Below are positions 42,689 through 51,472 of a stretch of DNA of 64,000 bases, one piece after another. The DNA is from Gemmatimonadota bacterium. GTDB lineage: Bacteria; Latescibacterota; UBA2968; GCA-2709665. Each line of letters starts with the position of its first letter. The first letter of the stretch is position 1. Under the pieces are notes generated by a model, which saw only the letters and a list, made by a program, of their open reading frames with translations, was not told the origin of the DNA and searched no databases. The DNA lies in the NCBI GenBank assembly GCA_028877215.1, contig JAPPFJ010000014.1, positions 1-64,000 on the forward strand, written 5' to 3'. The translations under genes and the position numbers were made by a program.

Positions 42689-44767
42689 ATGGAGAATATA
42701 TCCAGACTTATCCTCGTCACCATATTCGCAATGTCAACTTCCGCTCCGGCCGCGGAAGGCAACGAGTCGTCGGTCGCGATTATCACCGGTGAAGTCCGGG
42801 ACCCGACCGCGCGGGAAATCATGTTCAAGTACAACTCACCGACCGCGTTGGGGAGACAGACCGAGCAGCGCGTGGTCCTGGACAGCCGGAACCGCTTCGC
42901 CCTGGAAATTCCCGTCGTCCGCGGGACCCTCGTACGGGGAAGCTACAAGGGCAGGAGCGTCCCATGGAAATGGGTGCGGCAGGCCGCGTCGTACGTCGTC
43001 AAGCGCAGTCCGCTCGTGCTGTTTGTCGAGCCCGGTGACAGCCTGCATATCAGGATCCATCCCGGACATCTTTCTACCTCCTGCCGGTTCAGCGGCAGGA
43101 ACGCGGACAACAGCCGCTTTATTGTCGAATGGTACCCCCGGCTCCGGAATTTCCAGCGGAAAATCAGGGACTCCAGGGATATGGACGCGGGAGACTTTTC
43201 CCGCCTCGTGGACGGATGGCACGGAGACCAGATTGAGTTCCTGAACCAACGGCGCACGAGATACGCGTTGTCGCCGGGATTTATCGAGCATGCGGAACGG
43301 TATTTCAACTACACGTACGCGTTCCTGAAGATCTCATACCCTGCCAATTACCGGCGCGCGACGGGCCGCGAGAACAAGAATGTCCCACCTGAATTCTATG
43401 ACTTTCTCAAACAGATCCCGCTGGTTGACGAGAAGGCGATCGGTGTCGATCCGTATTCAACCTACCTGGTTAGAACACTGGATCTGGAATTGATGAAGAT
43501 GCCCAGGTCGACCGCGCTGTCCGACCTGTACGATCTGACAAGCCTGGATCTGTCAAAGGAGACTCGCGCCGGATTGGATTCACTCTATGCGCGGTTTGGG
43601 TGGCATCCCGGTCTATCGAAAATGATCGACCTGTCAACATTGGGCCTGCCGGAGGCGATCTCAGTCAAACTTGACTCGATGTACGCCAGCAGAAGAAAGC
43701 CCACGCTTTCTCAGATGTTCGACCTGGAGAAAATGGGCTTGTCGAAAGCGGCCCGTGCCCGGCTCGATTCCTTCTACCAGAGAAGTGATGGTTCGTACAG
43801 GATTGCCACTTCAAGCAAGCTGGAAAAGCCTGAAATAGATACCACGGGCGGTGCGCTTGTTTTCCGGCTACCGGCGCAGGATGGCGCGAGTGGAATGGAA
43901 GGATTGCGCTCCTTCAAAAAGAAACGCAAGTTGTCCGATATGGTCGATTTGGCGGGATTGGATCTATCCACTGAGAATGGTGCCTATCTGGATTCCCTTT
44001 ACGAAAATCGACAGCCGCTCAGGCTGTCCCGGAAGCTTGATCTTTCAGGCATGGGTCTGTCACAGGCAGTACAGACCAGGCTGGATTCGATCTACGCAAT
44101 AAAGAGACGGTCGATATCGGCACTTCCACGCAGGTTCGATCTGGCCGAGGAGAAACTGAAGGGGAGGGTGCGTAACTGGTTTCTGGCCGGCCAACTGATC
44201 AGCGGTTTTCAGCGTGGAGGCGCGAGCTTCGCGGCCGTCAACCGTATGTGGAAGGAATTCCAGGCGACCAACCCCTATCCGGAATACAACGCGGCGGTCC
44301 TGGCGGCGCTGGACAAGGCGATGGCGCTGCGGCCGGGCCGTCCCGCGCCGGATTTCACATTGAGGGACCTGGACGGACAACCCGTGTCGCTGAGCCAGTT
44401 CAGGGGCAATGTGGTCCTGCTGGACTTCTGGGCGAGCTGGTGCGGTCCCTGTATCGGCAATTTGCCCTATCTCAGAAAAATAAAGAAGAAAACCGCAGGT
44501 CAACCCGTGGTTTTCGTCAACCTTTCGCTGGATTCGAACGACGCGGCATGGCGCAAGGCCATCGAGGAACACGGGATCGAAGGCGTGCACGTGCGCTCCA
44601 GGGTCTCCGGTTCCGGACCAGCCAGCGACTACAATGTTCGCGGGATACCGGCGTACTTTTTGGTGGATCCGCAAGGACGGATCCTGAAGCGATTGTCCCA
44701 GGTCGAGTTGAAGACGGATATGGATGGTGTTGTTGCGAAGATCCTGAAAAGCCTGGGTTCCGTGTGA
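42689..44767 (+). CDS. Secreted TlpA-like thioredoxin-fold protein with LDS repeats
   Basis: A 692-aa exported protein. Signal peptide ~1-24 (LILVTIFAMSTSAPAAEG). Residues ~30-130 form a DUF4369-like beta domain (AIITGEVRDPTAREI...). Residues ~277-495 hold five copies of a 31-33-residue repeat, consensus LSxMxDLxxLGLSx(6)LDSxY, plus a degenerate sixth. The last ~140 residues are a TlpA/ResA-like thioredoxin domain: PAPDFTLRDLDGQPVSLSQF and the redox motif WASWCGPC. AGAGGG before the ATG at 42689 sets the start. Role unknown: a periplasmic thiol reductant or oxidase is inferred. Two broken relatives lie upstream. Confidence 0.8.
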   Translation: MENISRLILVTIFAMSTSAPAAEGNESSVAIITGEVRDPTAREIMFKYNSPTALGRQTEQRVVLDSRNRFALEIPVVRGTLVRGSYKGRSVPWKWVRQAASYVVKRSPLVLFVEPGDSLHIRIHPGHLSTSCRFSGRNADNSRFIVEWYPRLRNFQRKIRDSRDMDAGDFSRLVDGWHGDQIEFLNQRRTRYALSPGFIEHAERYFNYTYAFLKISYPANYRRATGRENKNVPPEFYDFLKQIPLVDEKAIGVDPYSTYLVRTLDLELMKMPRSTALSDLYDLTSLDLSKETRAGLDSLYARFGWHPGLSKMIDLSTLGLPEAISVKLDSMYASRRKPTLSQMFDLEKMGLSKAARARLDSFYQRSDGSYRIATSSKLEKPEIDTTGGALVFRLPAQDGASGMEGLRSFKKKRKLSDMVDLAGLDLSTENGAYLDSLYENRQPLRLSRKLDLSGMGLSQAVQTRLDSIYAIKRRSISALPRRFDLAEEKLKGRVRNWFLAGQLISGFQRGGASFAAVNRMWKEFQATNPYPEYNAAVLAALDKAMALRPGRPAPDFTLRDLDGQPVSLSQFRGNVVLLDFWASWCGPCIGNLPYLRKIKKKTAGQPVVFVNLSLDSNDAAWRKAIEEHGIEGVHVRSRVSGSGPASDYNVRGIPAYFLVDPQGRILKRLSQVELKTDMDGVVAKILKSLGSV
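43517..44160 (+). repeat. In-gene ~31-codon repeats (five, plus one degenerate)
   Basis: Repeat starts (first Leu codon) at 43517, 43613, 43706, 43931 and 44024, with a degenerate one at 44123. Spacings are 32, 31, 75, 31 and 33 codons; the long one contains a 44-residue insert. Each unit encodes LSxMxDL...GLS...LDSxY. The DNA copies differ enough that the repeat looks old and kept at protein level. Confidence 0.8.
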
Positions 44768-44843
44768 ACGCATCCCATTTACGTCATCCCTGACGTCAGG
44801 CTCGCGTGGGAGTACGGTATCGACCTGGCTTCGCGCTTATAGA

Positions 44844-44886
44844 AAAGGATCGGCAGCTTGTGAGCAGCCGATCCTTTCGTTTTTCC
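44844..44886 (+). terminator. Intrinsic terminator after the TlpA-like gene
   Basis: Perfect 11-bp stem AAAGGATCGGC (44844-44854) with GCCGATCCTTT (44867-44877), and an inner GCT/AGC extension in the loop. It is followed by CGTTTTT. A-rich bases upstream may also serve the minus-strand smc gene, which converges here. Confidence 0.85.
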
Positions 44887-44992
44887 GTTCACGTCCAGTA
44901 ACTTGGTGTATCCTGGCAATCCGCAGTTTATTCGCCTTAATCTACTTGCCTATATTTGGATTTACGCCCCGGAGACATACGAATCCTGGTCA
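44881..44992 (+). repeat. Right-end fragment of the 198-bp element (copy 4)
   Basis: TTCACGTCCAGTAACTTGGT, GTATCCTGGCAATCCGCAGT and ACATACGAATCCTGGT match the right half of copies 1 and 2. The left half is replaced by the terminator. The smc stop (TCA at 44990-44992 on this strand) lies at its end, where full copies have AAGGTTAA. Confidence 0.65.
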
Positions 44993-47900
44993 ATCGTCCG
45001 CGGCCGTGGTCTCCGCAACCGCTTCCGCCTGCCCGTTGCCGCCGTGGGTTTCGTGGTCCAGCCTGACCGATACCAGCCTGGACACCCCCGGTTCTTCCAT
45101 TGTGATCCCGTGCAGGCAGTCCGCCGCGTCCATCGTTACCTTGTTGTGAGTTACCACGATGAACTGGGTGTCGGCCGCGAACCGCTTGAGCACCCGCACG
45201 AAACGGGTGACGTTGGCGTCGTCCAGAGGGGCGTCGACCTCGTCGAGGATGCAGAACGGACTGGGTTTGACCAGGTAGATAGCGAACAGAAGCGCTATCG
45301 CGGTGAGCGCACGCTCTCCCCCTGAAAGCAGGTTGATGTGCTGGAGCCGCTTGCCTCTGGGTCGGGCGATGATCTCCAACGGCGCCTCCAGCGGATCCTC
45401 GTCCGGGGGCATCAGGAGGTCCGCCTGGCCTCCGTCGAAAAACGCCTCGAAAGTATACCGGAAGTTCTCCTTGATCTGATCGAACGTGGCCAGGAATCGT
45501 CCGCGGGCCGTCCGGTCGATCCGGGATATGGTCCGCTGAAGGGTCTCGGCCGCCTCAAGCAGATCGTTTCGGTGTTTCGACTTGAATTCGTAATCTTTCT
45601 TCTGGTCCTCGTACTCTTCCACGGCGCCCGGATTTACCGGACCCATCCGCCGGATGCGTTCGCGAAGTTCGTCTCTTTGACCTTCCGCTATGTCTTCGCT
45701 GAATTCCGGATCGTCCAATGCGCCCGCTTCTCTCACGTCCACTTCGTACTCATCCAGGATTCGCGCCCGCAACGCCTCGGCTCCGGTTTTCAGTTCCGCC
45801 ATCTCTGCCTGCAGTTCACCCAGCCGGTCCCGGTTCTGATTCGCGCGACGGTTCTTGTCCCTCACTTCTTCTTCCAGTTGCCGGGCATCCGTCAACAACG
45901 CCTGTTGGCGCTCCGCCTGCCTGTCCCGCTTTGCTTCCAGTTCGTCCTGCGTGCGATGCAGGGTCTGCAGTTCCTTCCCGGAAACCCGCGCGGCATTCTC
46001 CAGTCCGAGTCTTTCCTTACGCCGTTCCTCGCAGTCGGCGGCCAGTCGTTTCATCTCTCTGTCGGTTTCCGTCAGGTCCCGCGTCCACCTTTGTCCTTCG
46101 TGTTGGTGACGGTCCACTCTGGCTGTCAGCGAAGCGATTTCCACCTGCCGGCTTGAGAACGCGTCCTGTCCGGCCCGCTGCTGATGTTCCTGCTCCCGCA
46201 GCGCCGCGTCCGCGTCACGTGTCGCCGCTTCCAGCTGCTCCCGGCGTTTCTCAAGCACGTTCAATTCCGCTGCCTCGGAAGCGATTGCTTCTCTCAGCCC
46301 GGTTTCGTCGGACATCACCGCAGCGATTTCATTCCGCAAGTCCACCTCCACGCGCAACTGTCGCTGTTCTTCCTCCTGCGCGATCTGCAGGTCCCTGCGG
46401 CGTGCGGCCAGGCGGGTGTTCAGGTCCGCCAGAATCCCGTCTGTTTCGTCTATTCGGGTCTGAATTTCGACCAGCGACGTAGAGGTCCCCTCGAGCCTCG
46501 TATCCAGCGACTGCAGATCCGCGCCTGCAGCGCTCAGGTTTGCTTCCAGCGTTTCGATCTCCTGCCTGCGCCCGATCAGGCCCGTTCCATTCTCGGTTGT
46601 CTTACCCCCGTATATCGTACCGTCAGCCGAGAACAACTCGCCGCTCTCGGTAACCAGGTCGACGCCGAGGGACCTCATCTCTTCCAACAGCGCAAGCGCG
46701 TTTTCGGTTTCTTTCACCACGAGCGTCCGGTGAAGCAGCGCGTGTACCGGAGAATGCTCGCCCTTGAGGAAGTCAGACGCTCTACCCACCACGCCTTCCG
46801 CGTCCGGCGCCGTCCAGGGCGCGCCGTTACCGTTCGAAAGGGAGTCCAAGGGCAGAAATGCCGCCGAACCGAGGTCGCCCGCCTGCAGATAGTCGATGGC
46901 TTTCAATGCATCAGCCGCTTCGTCCACCAGCAGACATTCCAGCGCACGTCCCAGGGCAGCTTCGATGGCTGTCGCGTACCGTCCGTCCACTTCAATACGG
47001 TCCGCAACCACGCCGCGCACGCGATCGACAAATGGAGATTCCACAACCAGCGCGCGGACGCCGCTCGAATACCCCTCGAATCCCTCGCGAAGCTTTTTCA
47101 GCAGTCCGATCCTCGCATCGTCGGCCTCCCTGCTGGCCAGCAGCCGGTTGCGCGCTTCCGTCATTTTCTCCTGTTGTTCGCGTAGCCGTCCGTACTCCGC
47201 GGCGTCAGCTTGCCTGAGACGGACCTTGTCGGCCACGTCGCATTCCAGACGATCGATCTGCCGTTCCGCCACCTGGCTTGTGGCGTCAGCCTCCTCTTTG
47301 CGAAGCGCCGACTGCCTCGAGTCGGCTTGAAGGCGGGCCTGACGTTGCTCAATACCTTCCAGTCTTTCCCGTCCGCGTTCCAGCCGGACGCTTCCTTCAC
47401 TGAGTTCATCCATGGCGCTTATCAGTTGGGTATTTTGTTCGTCCGCGTGGGTTCTCCGCGCGTCAAGCGCCCGGTTCCTCGCTTCCAGTTCGTCGCGCTC
47501 CGCCTCCAATGCGCCCTCCGCGTGCAGCAATGCCTCGCGGGCCTCCACCCCCAGCCGCCGCGCCTCCGCTGCTTCCTTCCGTGCCGTATCCCGCCGGGCC
47601 GCCATGTCTTCCTGTCGCCGGTCCGCCTGCTTCAGGAAGGCGTCAATGGATCGGATTCTCTCTTGCGCCACCTGGATATGCGTGTCTTTCCTGTGCACGA
47701 GTTGACTCTGCCTGCTCACTTCCGCGTTCGCTTCTCTGAGCGCCTGATCGCGTCTGGTCAGTTCAGACCTGACTTCCTCGAGGCGGGCTTCCAGTCGGAC
47801 GACGTCCCCCGCGGCCACCTCGACGTCCTCTTTCAGGGATGCCGTCTCATCCGCGATCGGGTGGGACCTTTCGGACATCCGAAAGAACCGGTATCTTCCC

Positions 47901-48586
47901 AGCCGGACTTCGAGGTCCTTCATCTGGTCCGAAAGCTGCCCGTAGAGGCGGGCTTTCCGCTCCTGCCGGGCGAGTGACTTCACCTGGCGCTCGACTTCCG
48001 CCATCACGGCATCCACTGTCTGCAGGTCCTGCCTGACGGACTCCAGACGGTTCCACGCCGCCCGACGCTGTACCTTGTACCGCGTTACGCCCGCCGCCTC
48101 TTCGAACAGCCGCCGCCTCTCTTCGGGTTTGTCGCTGATGATCTCGTCCATCATCCCCTGCTCGATTACGGAATAGGCGTGTGCGCCCAGCCCCGTATCC
48201 ATCAGGAGATTCTGAATATCCTTCAACCTGCACGGGACCTTGTTGAGCAGATAGTCGCTTTCTCCGGACCGGAACAGCCGGCGGGTCACGGTCACTTCGG
48301 TGTAGTCAATCGGCAGAATCCGTTCCGCATTGTCGACGGTGATGGACACCTCGGCCATGCCCAGCGGTTTCCGGTTCCGCGTCCCTGAAAAGATCACATC
48401 CTCCATATTGTTGCTGCGCAGCGACCTGACCCGCTGCTCGCCCAGCGCCCAGCGAAGGGCGTCCACCACGTTGGATTTGCCGCAGCCGTTGGGACCCACA
48501 ACGCACGTAATGCCCTTCTGCAGCGAGAGATCCAGTTGTTGTACGAAGGATTTGAAACCCAATGCCGTCAGTCGGGAAAGGTACAA
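44990..48586 (-). CDS. smc: Chromosome segregation protein SMC
   Basis: A 1198-aa condensin subunit. N-terminal ATPase half with Walker A GPNGCGKSNVVDALRWALGE (from about residue 32). Long coiled coil ~165-500, hinge ~505-670 (FEGYSSGVRALVVES...), second coiled coil ~670-1000. The C-terminal half has signature LLSGGERALTAIALLFAIY and Walker B PFCILDEVDAPLDD. Length is typical. The start is TTG at 48586 with CAGGAGG 8 bp upstream. No scpA/scpB is adjacent. The stop abuts a repeat fragment. Confidence 0.95.
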   Translation of the reverse strand: MYLSRLTALGFKSFVQQLDLSLQKGITCVVGPNGCGKSNVVDALRWALGEQRVRSLRSNNMEDVIFSGTRNRKPLGMAEVSITVDNAERILPIDYTEVTVTRRLFRSGESDYLLNKVPCRLKDIQNLLMDTGLGAHAYSVIEQGMMDEIISDKPEERRRLFEEAAGVTRYKVQRRAAWNRLESVRQDLQTVDAVMAEVERQVKSLARQERKARLYGQLSDQMKDLEVRLGRYRFFRMSERSHPIADETASLKEDVEVAAGDVVRLEARLEEVRSELTRRDQALREANAEVSRQSQLVHRKDTHIQVAQERIRSIDAFLKQADRRQEDMAARRDTARKEAAEARRLGVEAREALLHAEGALEAERDELEARNRALDARRTHADEQNTQLISAMDELSEGSVRLERGRERLEGIEQRQARLQADSRQSALRKEEADATSQVAERQIDRLECDVADKVRLRQADAAEYGRLREQQEKMTEARNRLLASREADDARIGLLKKLREGFEGYSSGVRALVVESPFVDRVRGVVADRIEVDGRYATAIEAALGRALECLLVDEAADALKAIDYLQAGDLGSAAFLPLDSLSNGNGAPWTAPDAEGVVGRASDFLKGEHSPVHALLHRTLVVKETENALALLEEMRSLGVDLVTESGELFSADGTIYGGKTTENGTGLIGRRQEIETLEANLSAAGADLQSLDTRLEGTSTSLVEIQTRIDETDGILADLNTRLAARRRDLQIAQEEEQRQLRVEVDLRNEIAAVMSDETGLREAIASEAAELNVLEKRREQLEAATRDADAALREQEHQQRAGQDAFSSRQVEIASLTARVDRHQHEGQRWTRDLTETDREMKRLAADCEERRKERLGLENAARVSGKELQTLHRTQDELEAKRDRQAERQQALLTDARQLEEEVRDKNRRANQNRDRLGELQAEMAELKTGAEALRARILDEYEVDVREAGALDDPEFSEDIAEGQRDELRERIRRMGPVNPGAVEEYEDQKKDYEFKSKHRNDLLEAAETLQRTISRIDRTARGRFLATFDQIKENFRYTFEAFFDGGQADLLMPPDEDPLEAPLEIIARPRGKRLQHINLLSGGERALTAIALLFAIYLVKPSPFCILDEVDAPLDDANVTRFVRVLKRFAADTQFIVVTHNKVTMDAADCLHGITMEEPGVSRLVSVRLDHETHGGNGQAEAVAETTAADD

Positions 48587-48959
48587 AGTTCCGCCTCCTG
48601 AAAAACACAGACATCCGGCCCTTCAGGTCGAGTCGGATATAGCGCTACAGCACGGAGGTAACGAGAGCCGCGCCGATCCGCCGTATCGTGACCCGGACTG
48701 CGCCGGACGCTCGCCATTGGCCTGAAATAGCGAGTATGAGAATGAAAGGGGAATGATGGGGAGGTGAGGAATACGCAACAGATTGGGGAATAATCCGCTG
48801 CGGTGTTTGAAAAGTACTACATCTTGTAGCGCCCGTCAAGACCTAATTCCCCTGTGCGACGGACGGGGCCTTTCGACACCGGCTTTTTTGATTTCCAACC
48901 GCCGGTTTTTGGCGTACTTTACCGGATCGTACATACGACCCAATTTCCGGAAGTCCTTA
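48587..48959. other. Divergent intergenic region between smc and the enolase-superfamily gene
   Basis: 373 bp with no gene; an open frame from 48783 is an upstream extension of the enolase-superfamily gene without family similarity. A short palindrome CTACATCTTGTAG lies at 48817-48829, and an opposed CCGCCGGTTTTTGGCG near 48900. Both promoters must lie here, but none could be fixed. Confidence 0.4.
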
Positions 48960-50114
48960 ATGCGCAGCGCATTTTCCGATCCTGTCGTCAGAATCGAAAA
49001 GGTCGTCCTCCACGGCACGCGCCCGCGCAACATCGGATCCAACGCACGTATCGGCGTACACGGCCCGGACGTCACCGATCCGGTTGTGCGCATCAGCACC
49101 TCGGGCGGCGCCTCGGGCATCGGCTGGTCTACCCTCGACAGGCAGCGCGCCGAAGCACTTTTGGGAATGCGCCCCTCCGAGCTTTTTCAATTTCCGGTCG
49201 GGTCAACCGGCGATGGCGCGGCCATAGACCTTCCCCTGTGGGATCTGGCCGCCAGATGTGAAGGCGTGCCCCTCTATCGACTCCTGGGCGCGCGCGGTTC
49301 CCGGGAAGTCGAACTCTACGACGGCTCCATCTACATTGACGATCTGGGAGCCACCGACGACCAGGCGCGGCGGATCTTCCGCGAGGAAGTCCGAACCGGG
49401 CACGATTACGGCTACCTAAATTTCAAGATCAAGATCGGGCGCGGCGCGCGGTGGATGCCCGTCCGGGAAGGAACGGACCGGGACGTGCTGGTGATCCACG
49501 CGGTCCGGGAGGCCGCGGGACCGGATGCGAAAATCCTCATAGACGCCAACAACGGAACCACGCTCAACATCGCTCTGGACATCCTTGAACGCTGCCGGGA
49601 CGCGGAAGTCTATTGGTTCGAAGAGCCCTTTCCCGAAGACCGGGCGTTCAACGAGGCGTTCAAGGAAGCCATCGACCGGAAGGGTTACAATACGCTCGTG
49701 GCGGACGGGGAGTCCGGGCCGCCTCCGCCTGACTTCTTCGATATGGTCGAAAGTGGATGGATCGACATCGTGCAGCACGATTTTCGCTACAAGGGGCTGA
49801 CGTGGTGGAAAGCCGCCGCGGACCGCATCGAGCCCTGGGGCGCCAAGTGTGCCCCCCATTGCTGGGGAAGTGTCGTCGAACGATTCGCCCACGCCCACTT
49901 CGCCGCTTCCATTTCCAACTACAGCCTCCTGGAAGCGGCCCCGGCGGACATGCCGGGCATCGCCCTGGACGGATGGCAGATGCGCAACGGCAGGCTGATC
50001 GTGCCCGATACACCCGGCGCGGGATTCGACGTCGAACCGGACGCGCTGGAAACGGGCGTGGAGTCGGAGGGCGGATTCCGTGTCAGCATCGATGATCGCC
50101 AGCGATCCCGCTGA
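48960..50114 (+). CDS. Enolase superfamily enzyme (mandelate racemase / muconate lactonizing type)
   Basis: A 384-aa member of the mandelate racemase group. N-terminal capping domain first, then the barrel with the base motif NFKIKIG (KxK), Mg2+ ligands in ILIDANNG (Asp), WFEEPFPED (Glu) and ADGESG (Glu), and a late APHCWGS His/Cys motif. The ATG at 48960 is preferred to 48783, because family similarity begins here and GGAAG stands ~8 bp upstream. Substrate is probably an acid-sugar or related carboxylate (inference). It opens a plus-strand run of catabolic genes. Confidence 0.85.
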   Translation: MRSAFSDPVVRIEKVVLHGTRPRNIGSNARIGVHGPDVTDPVVRISTSGGASGIGWSTLDRQRAEALLGMRPSELFQFPVGSTGDGAAIDLPLWDLAARCEGVPLYRLLGARGSREVELYDGSIYIDDLGATDDQARRIFREEVRTGHDYGYLNFKIKIGRGARWMPVREGTDRDVLVIHAVREAAGPDAKILIDANNGTTLNIALDILERCRDAEVYWFEEPFPEDRAFNEAFKEAIDRKGYNTLVADGESGPPPPDFFDMVESGWIDIVQHDFRYKGLTWWKAAADRIEPWGAKCAPHCWGSVVERFAHAHFAASISNYSLLEAAPADMPGIALDGWQMRNGRLIVPDTPGAGFDVEPDALETGVESEGGFRVSIDDRQRSR

Positions 50115-50138
50115 CCCACAAATCCAGAAAGGACGTGC

Positions 50139-51266
50139 ATGCCCACGTACAACATCGCCGTACTCCCAGGAGACGGCGTCGGCCCGGAAGTCGTCGCGGA
50201 AGCGCTCAAAGTGCTTCTGGCGCTCGAGGAGCCGCATCCTGATCTTCGTTTCACCTTCTCCGAACATCCGGTCGGCGCCGGGTGTTACGCCGAAACCGGT
50301 GATGACCTCCCCGAAGCCACGCTCGACGCCTGCAAGAATGCCGACGCCGTGCTTTTCGGTTCCGCCGGCGACCCGGACATCCGCTTCCCCGACGGTACGG
50401 AAATCGCGCCGCAACTGACGCTGCGCTTCGAACTGGACCTCTACGCCGGAATCAGGCCAATCAGGAAATATCATGGCGTGCCGCCGCTTCTGGACGGAAA
50501 TCCGCCGCTCGACTACGTTATCCTGCGTGAGAATACCGAGGGCCTCTACGCCTCCCGCGGCGCCGGGGTCCGGCTTGGAGACAGCCTTGCCGTGGATAAC
50601 ATGGTCATCACCCGCGCCGGTACCGAGCGGATCGTCAGATACGCCTTTGAAATCGCAAAGCAGCGGAAGGGGGCGCCCGCAGACGGCAGGAGCCGCGTCA
50701 CCTCCGTCGACAAGGCCAACATTCTGAAGAGCATGGCCTTTTTCAGACAGATCTACGACGAGGTCGCCGAATCCTATCCGGACGTCGAACGGGACTATGC
50801 CTACGTGGACGCATTCACCGTGTACCAGTTGCGCAACCCCTCCTGGTACGACGTGGTCGTCGCCGAGAATATGTTCGGCGACATCATCTCGGACCTGGCC
50901 GCCGCAACCATCGGCGGCATGGGGATGGCGCCCTCGGCCGACGTCGGCGACCGCTACGGCGTCTTCCAGCCATCCCACGGCACCGCGCCGGATATCGCCG
51001 GGAACGGCATCGCCAACCCCATGGCCCAGATCCTCTCCGCCGGAATGATGCTGTCCTGGCTGGGCGCGCGCCATGACGATCCGGAGGCCATCGCCGCCTC
51101 CGACACAATCGACCGCGCCGTCGATCGGGCGCTGGAGAATCCGAAGAACCACCCGGCCGATCTGGGAGGCGACGCCGGGACAACCGAGGTGGGAGACGCG
51201 GTGGCTGAGGCCGTCGCGAATGCCGTTCCCGGGAGCGAGGGCATCCCTGCCGTCGACGGCGAATAG
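50139..51266 (+). CDS. Isocitrate/isopropylmalate dehydrogenase family (beta-decarboxylating)
   Basis: A 375-aa NAD(P)-dependent hydroxyacid decarboxylase. N-terminal IAVLPGDGVGPEV, substrate-site block YVILRENTEGLYASRGAG, Lys in TSVDKANIL, and the metal Asp motif ENMFGDIISDLAA. NAD-binding region QPSHGTAPDIAG near residue 280. Length fits LeuB or tartrate dehydrogenase. It begins 24 bp after the enolase-superfamily gene with GAAAGGA upstream, so they are likely one unit. With that neighbour a tartrate/malate-like substrate is more likely than leucine synthesis. Confidence 0.88.
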   Translation: MPTYNIAVLPGDGVGPEVVAEALKVLLALEEPHPDLRFTFSEHPVGAGCYAETGDDLPEATLDACKNADAVLFGSAGDPDIRFPDGTEIAPQLTLRFELDLYAGIRPIRKYHGVPPLLDGNPPLDYVILRENTEGLYASRGAGVRLGDSLAVDNMVITRAGTERIVRYAFEIAKQRKGAPADGRSRVTSVDKANILKSMAFFRQIYDEVAESYPDVERDYAYVDAFTVYQLRNPSWYDVVVAENMFGDIISDLAAATIGGMGMAPSADVGDRYGVFQPSHGTAPDIAGNGIANPMAQILSAGMMLSWLGARHDDPEAIAASDTIDRAVDRALENPKNHPADLGGDAGTTEVGDAVAEAVANAVPGSEGIPAVDGE

Positions 51267-51472
51267 GACAGGTCTTTGCGCCGCCATTCCAAATGTGGAT
51301 TCGGACGGAAGGGAAGCAATGGGTACTAGAGGTGGAAATTCGTCGGAGGCTCGAAGTTCGAGGGCAGGGATGCCCTCGCTCCGGATATCGGCGGATCACG
51401 ACGTGAAAGCGGGCAGATTGCCTTCGGTCGCAGGGTGCTCGTGCCCGGTGTAATTCACAGAAGGAATTTCAC

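Noticed and set aside
48817..48829. Palindrome CTACATCTTGTAG as a BlaI/CopY-type operator
   Set aside because: The core TACA-TGTA has a 3-bp rather than the usual 2-bp spacer and no such regulator is in the window.
49416..51287. Long minus-strand frame (623 aa) across the enolase-superfamily and dehydrogenase genes
   Set aside because: Both plus-strand genes have full catalytic motifs; the minus frame is composition-driven shadow.
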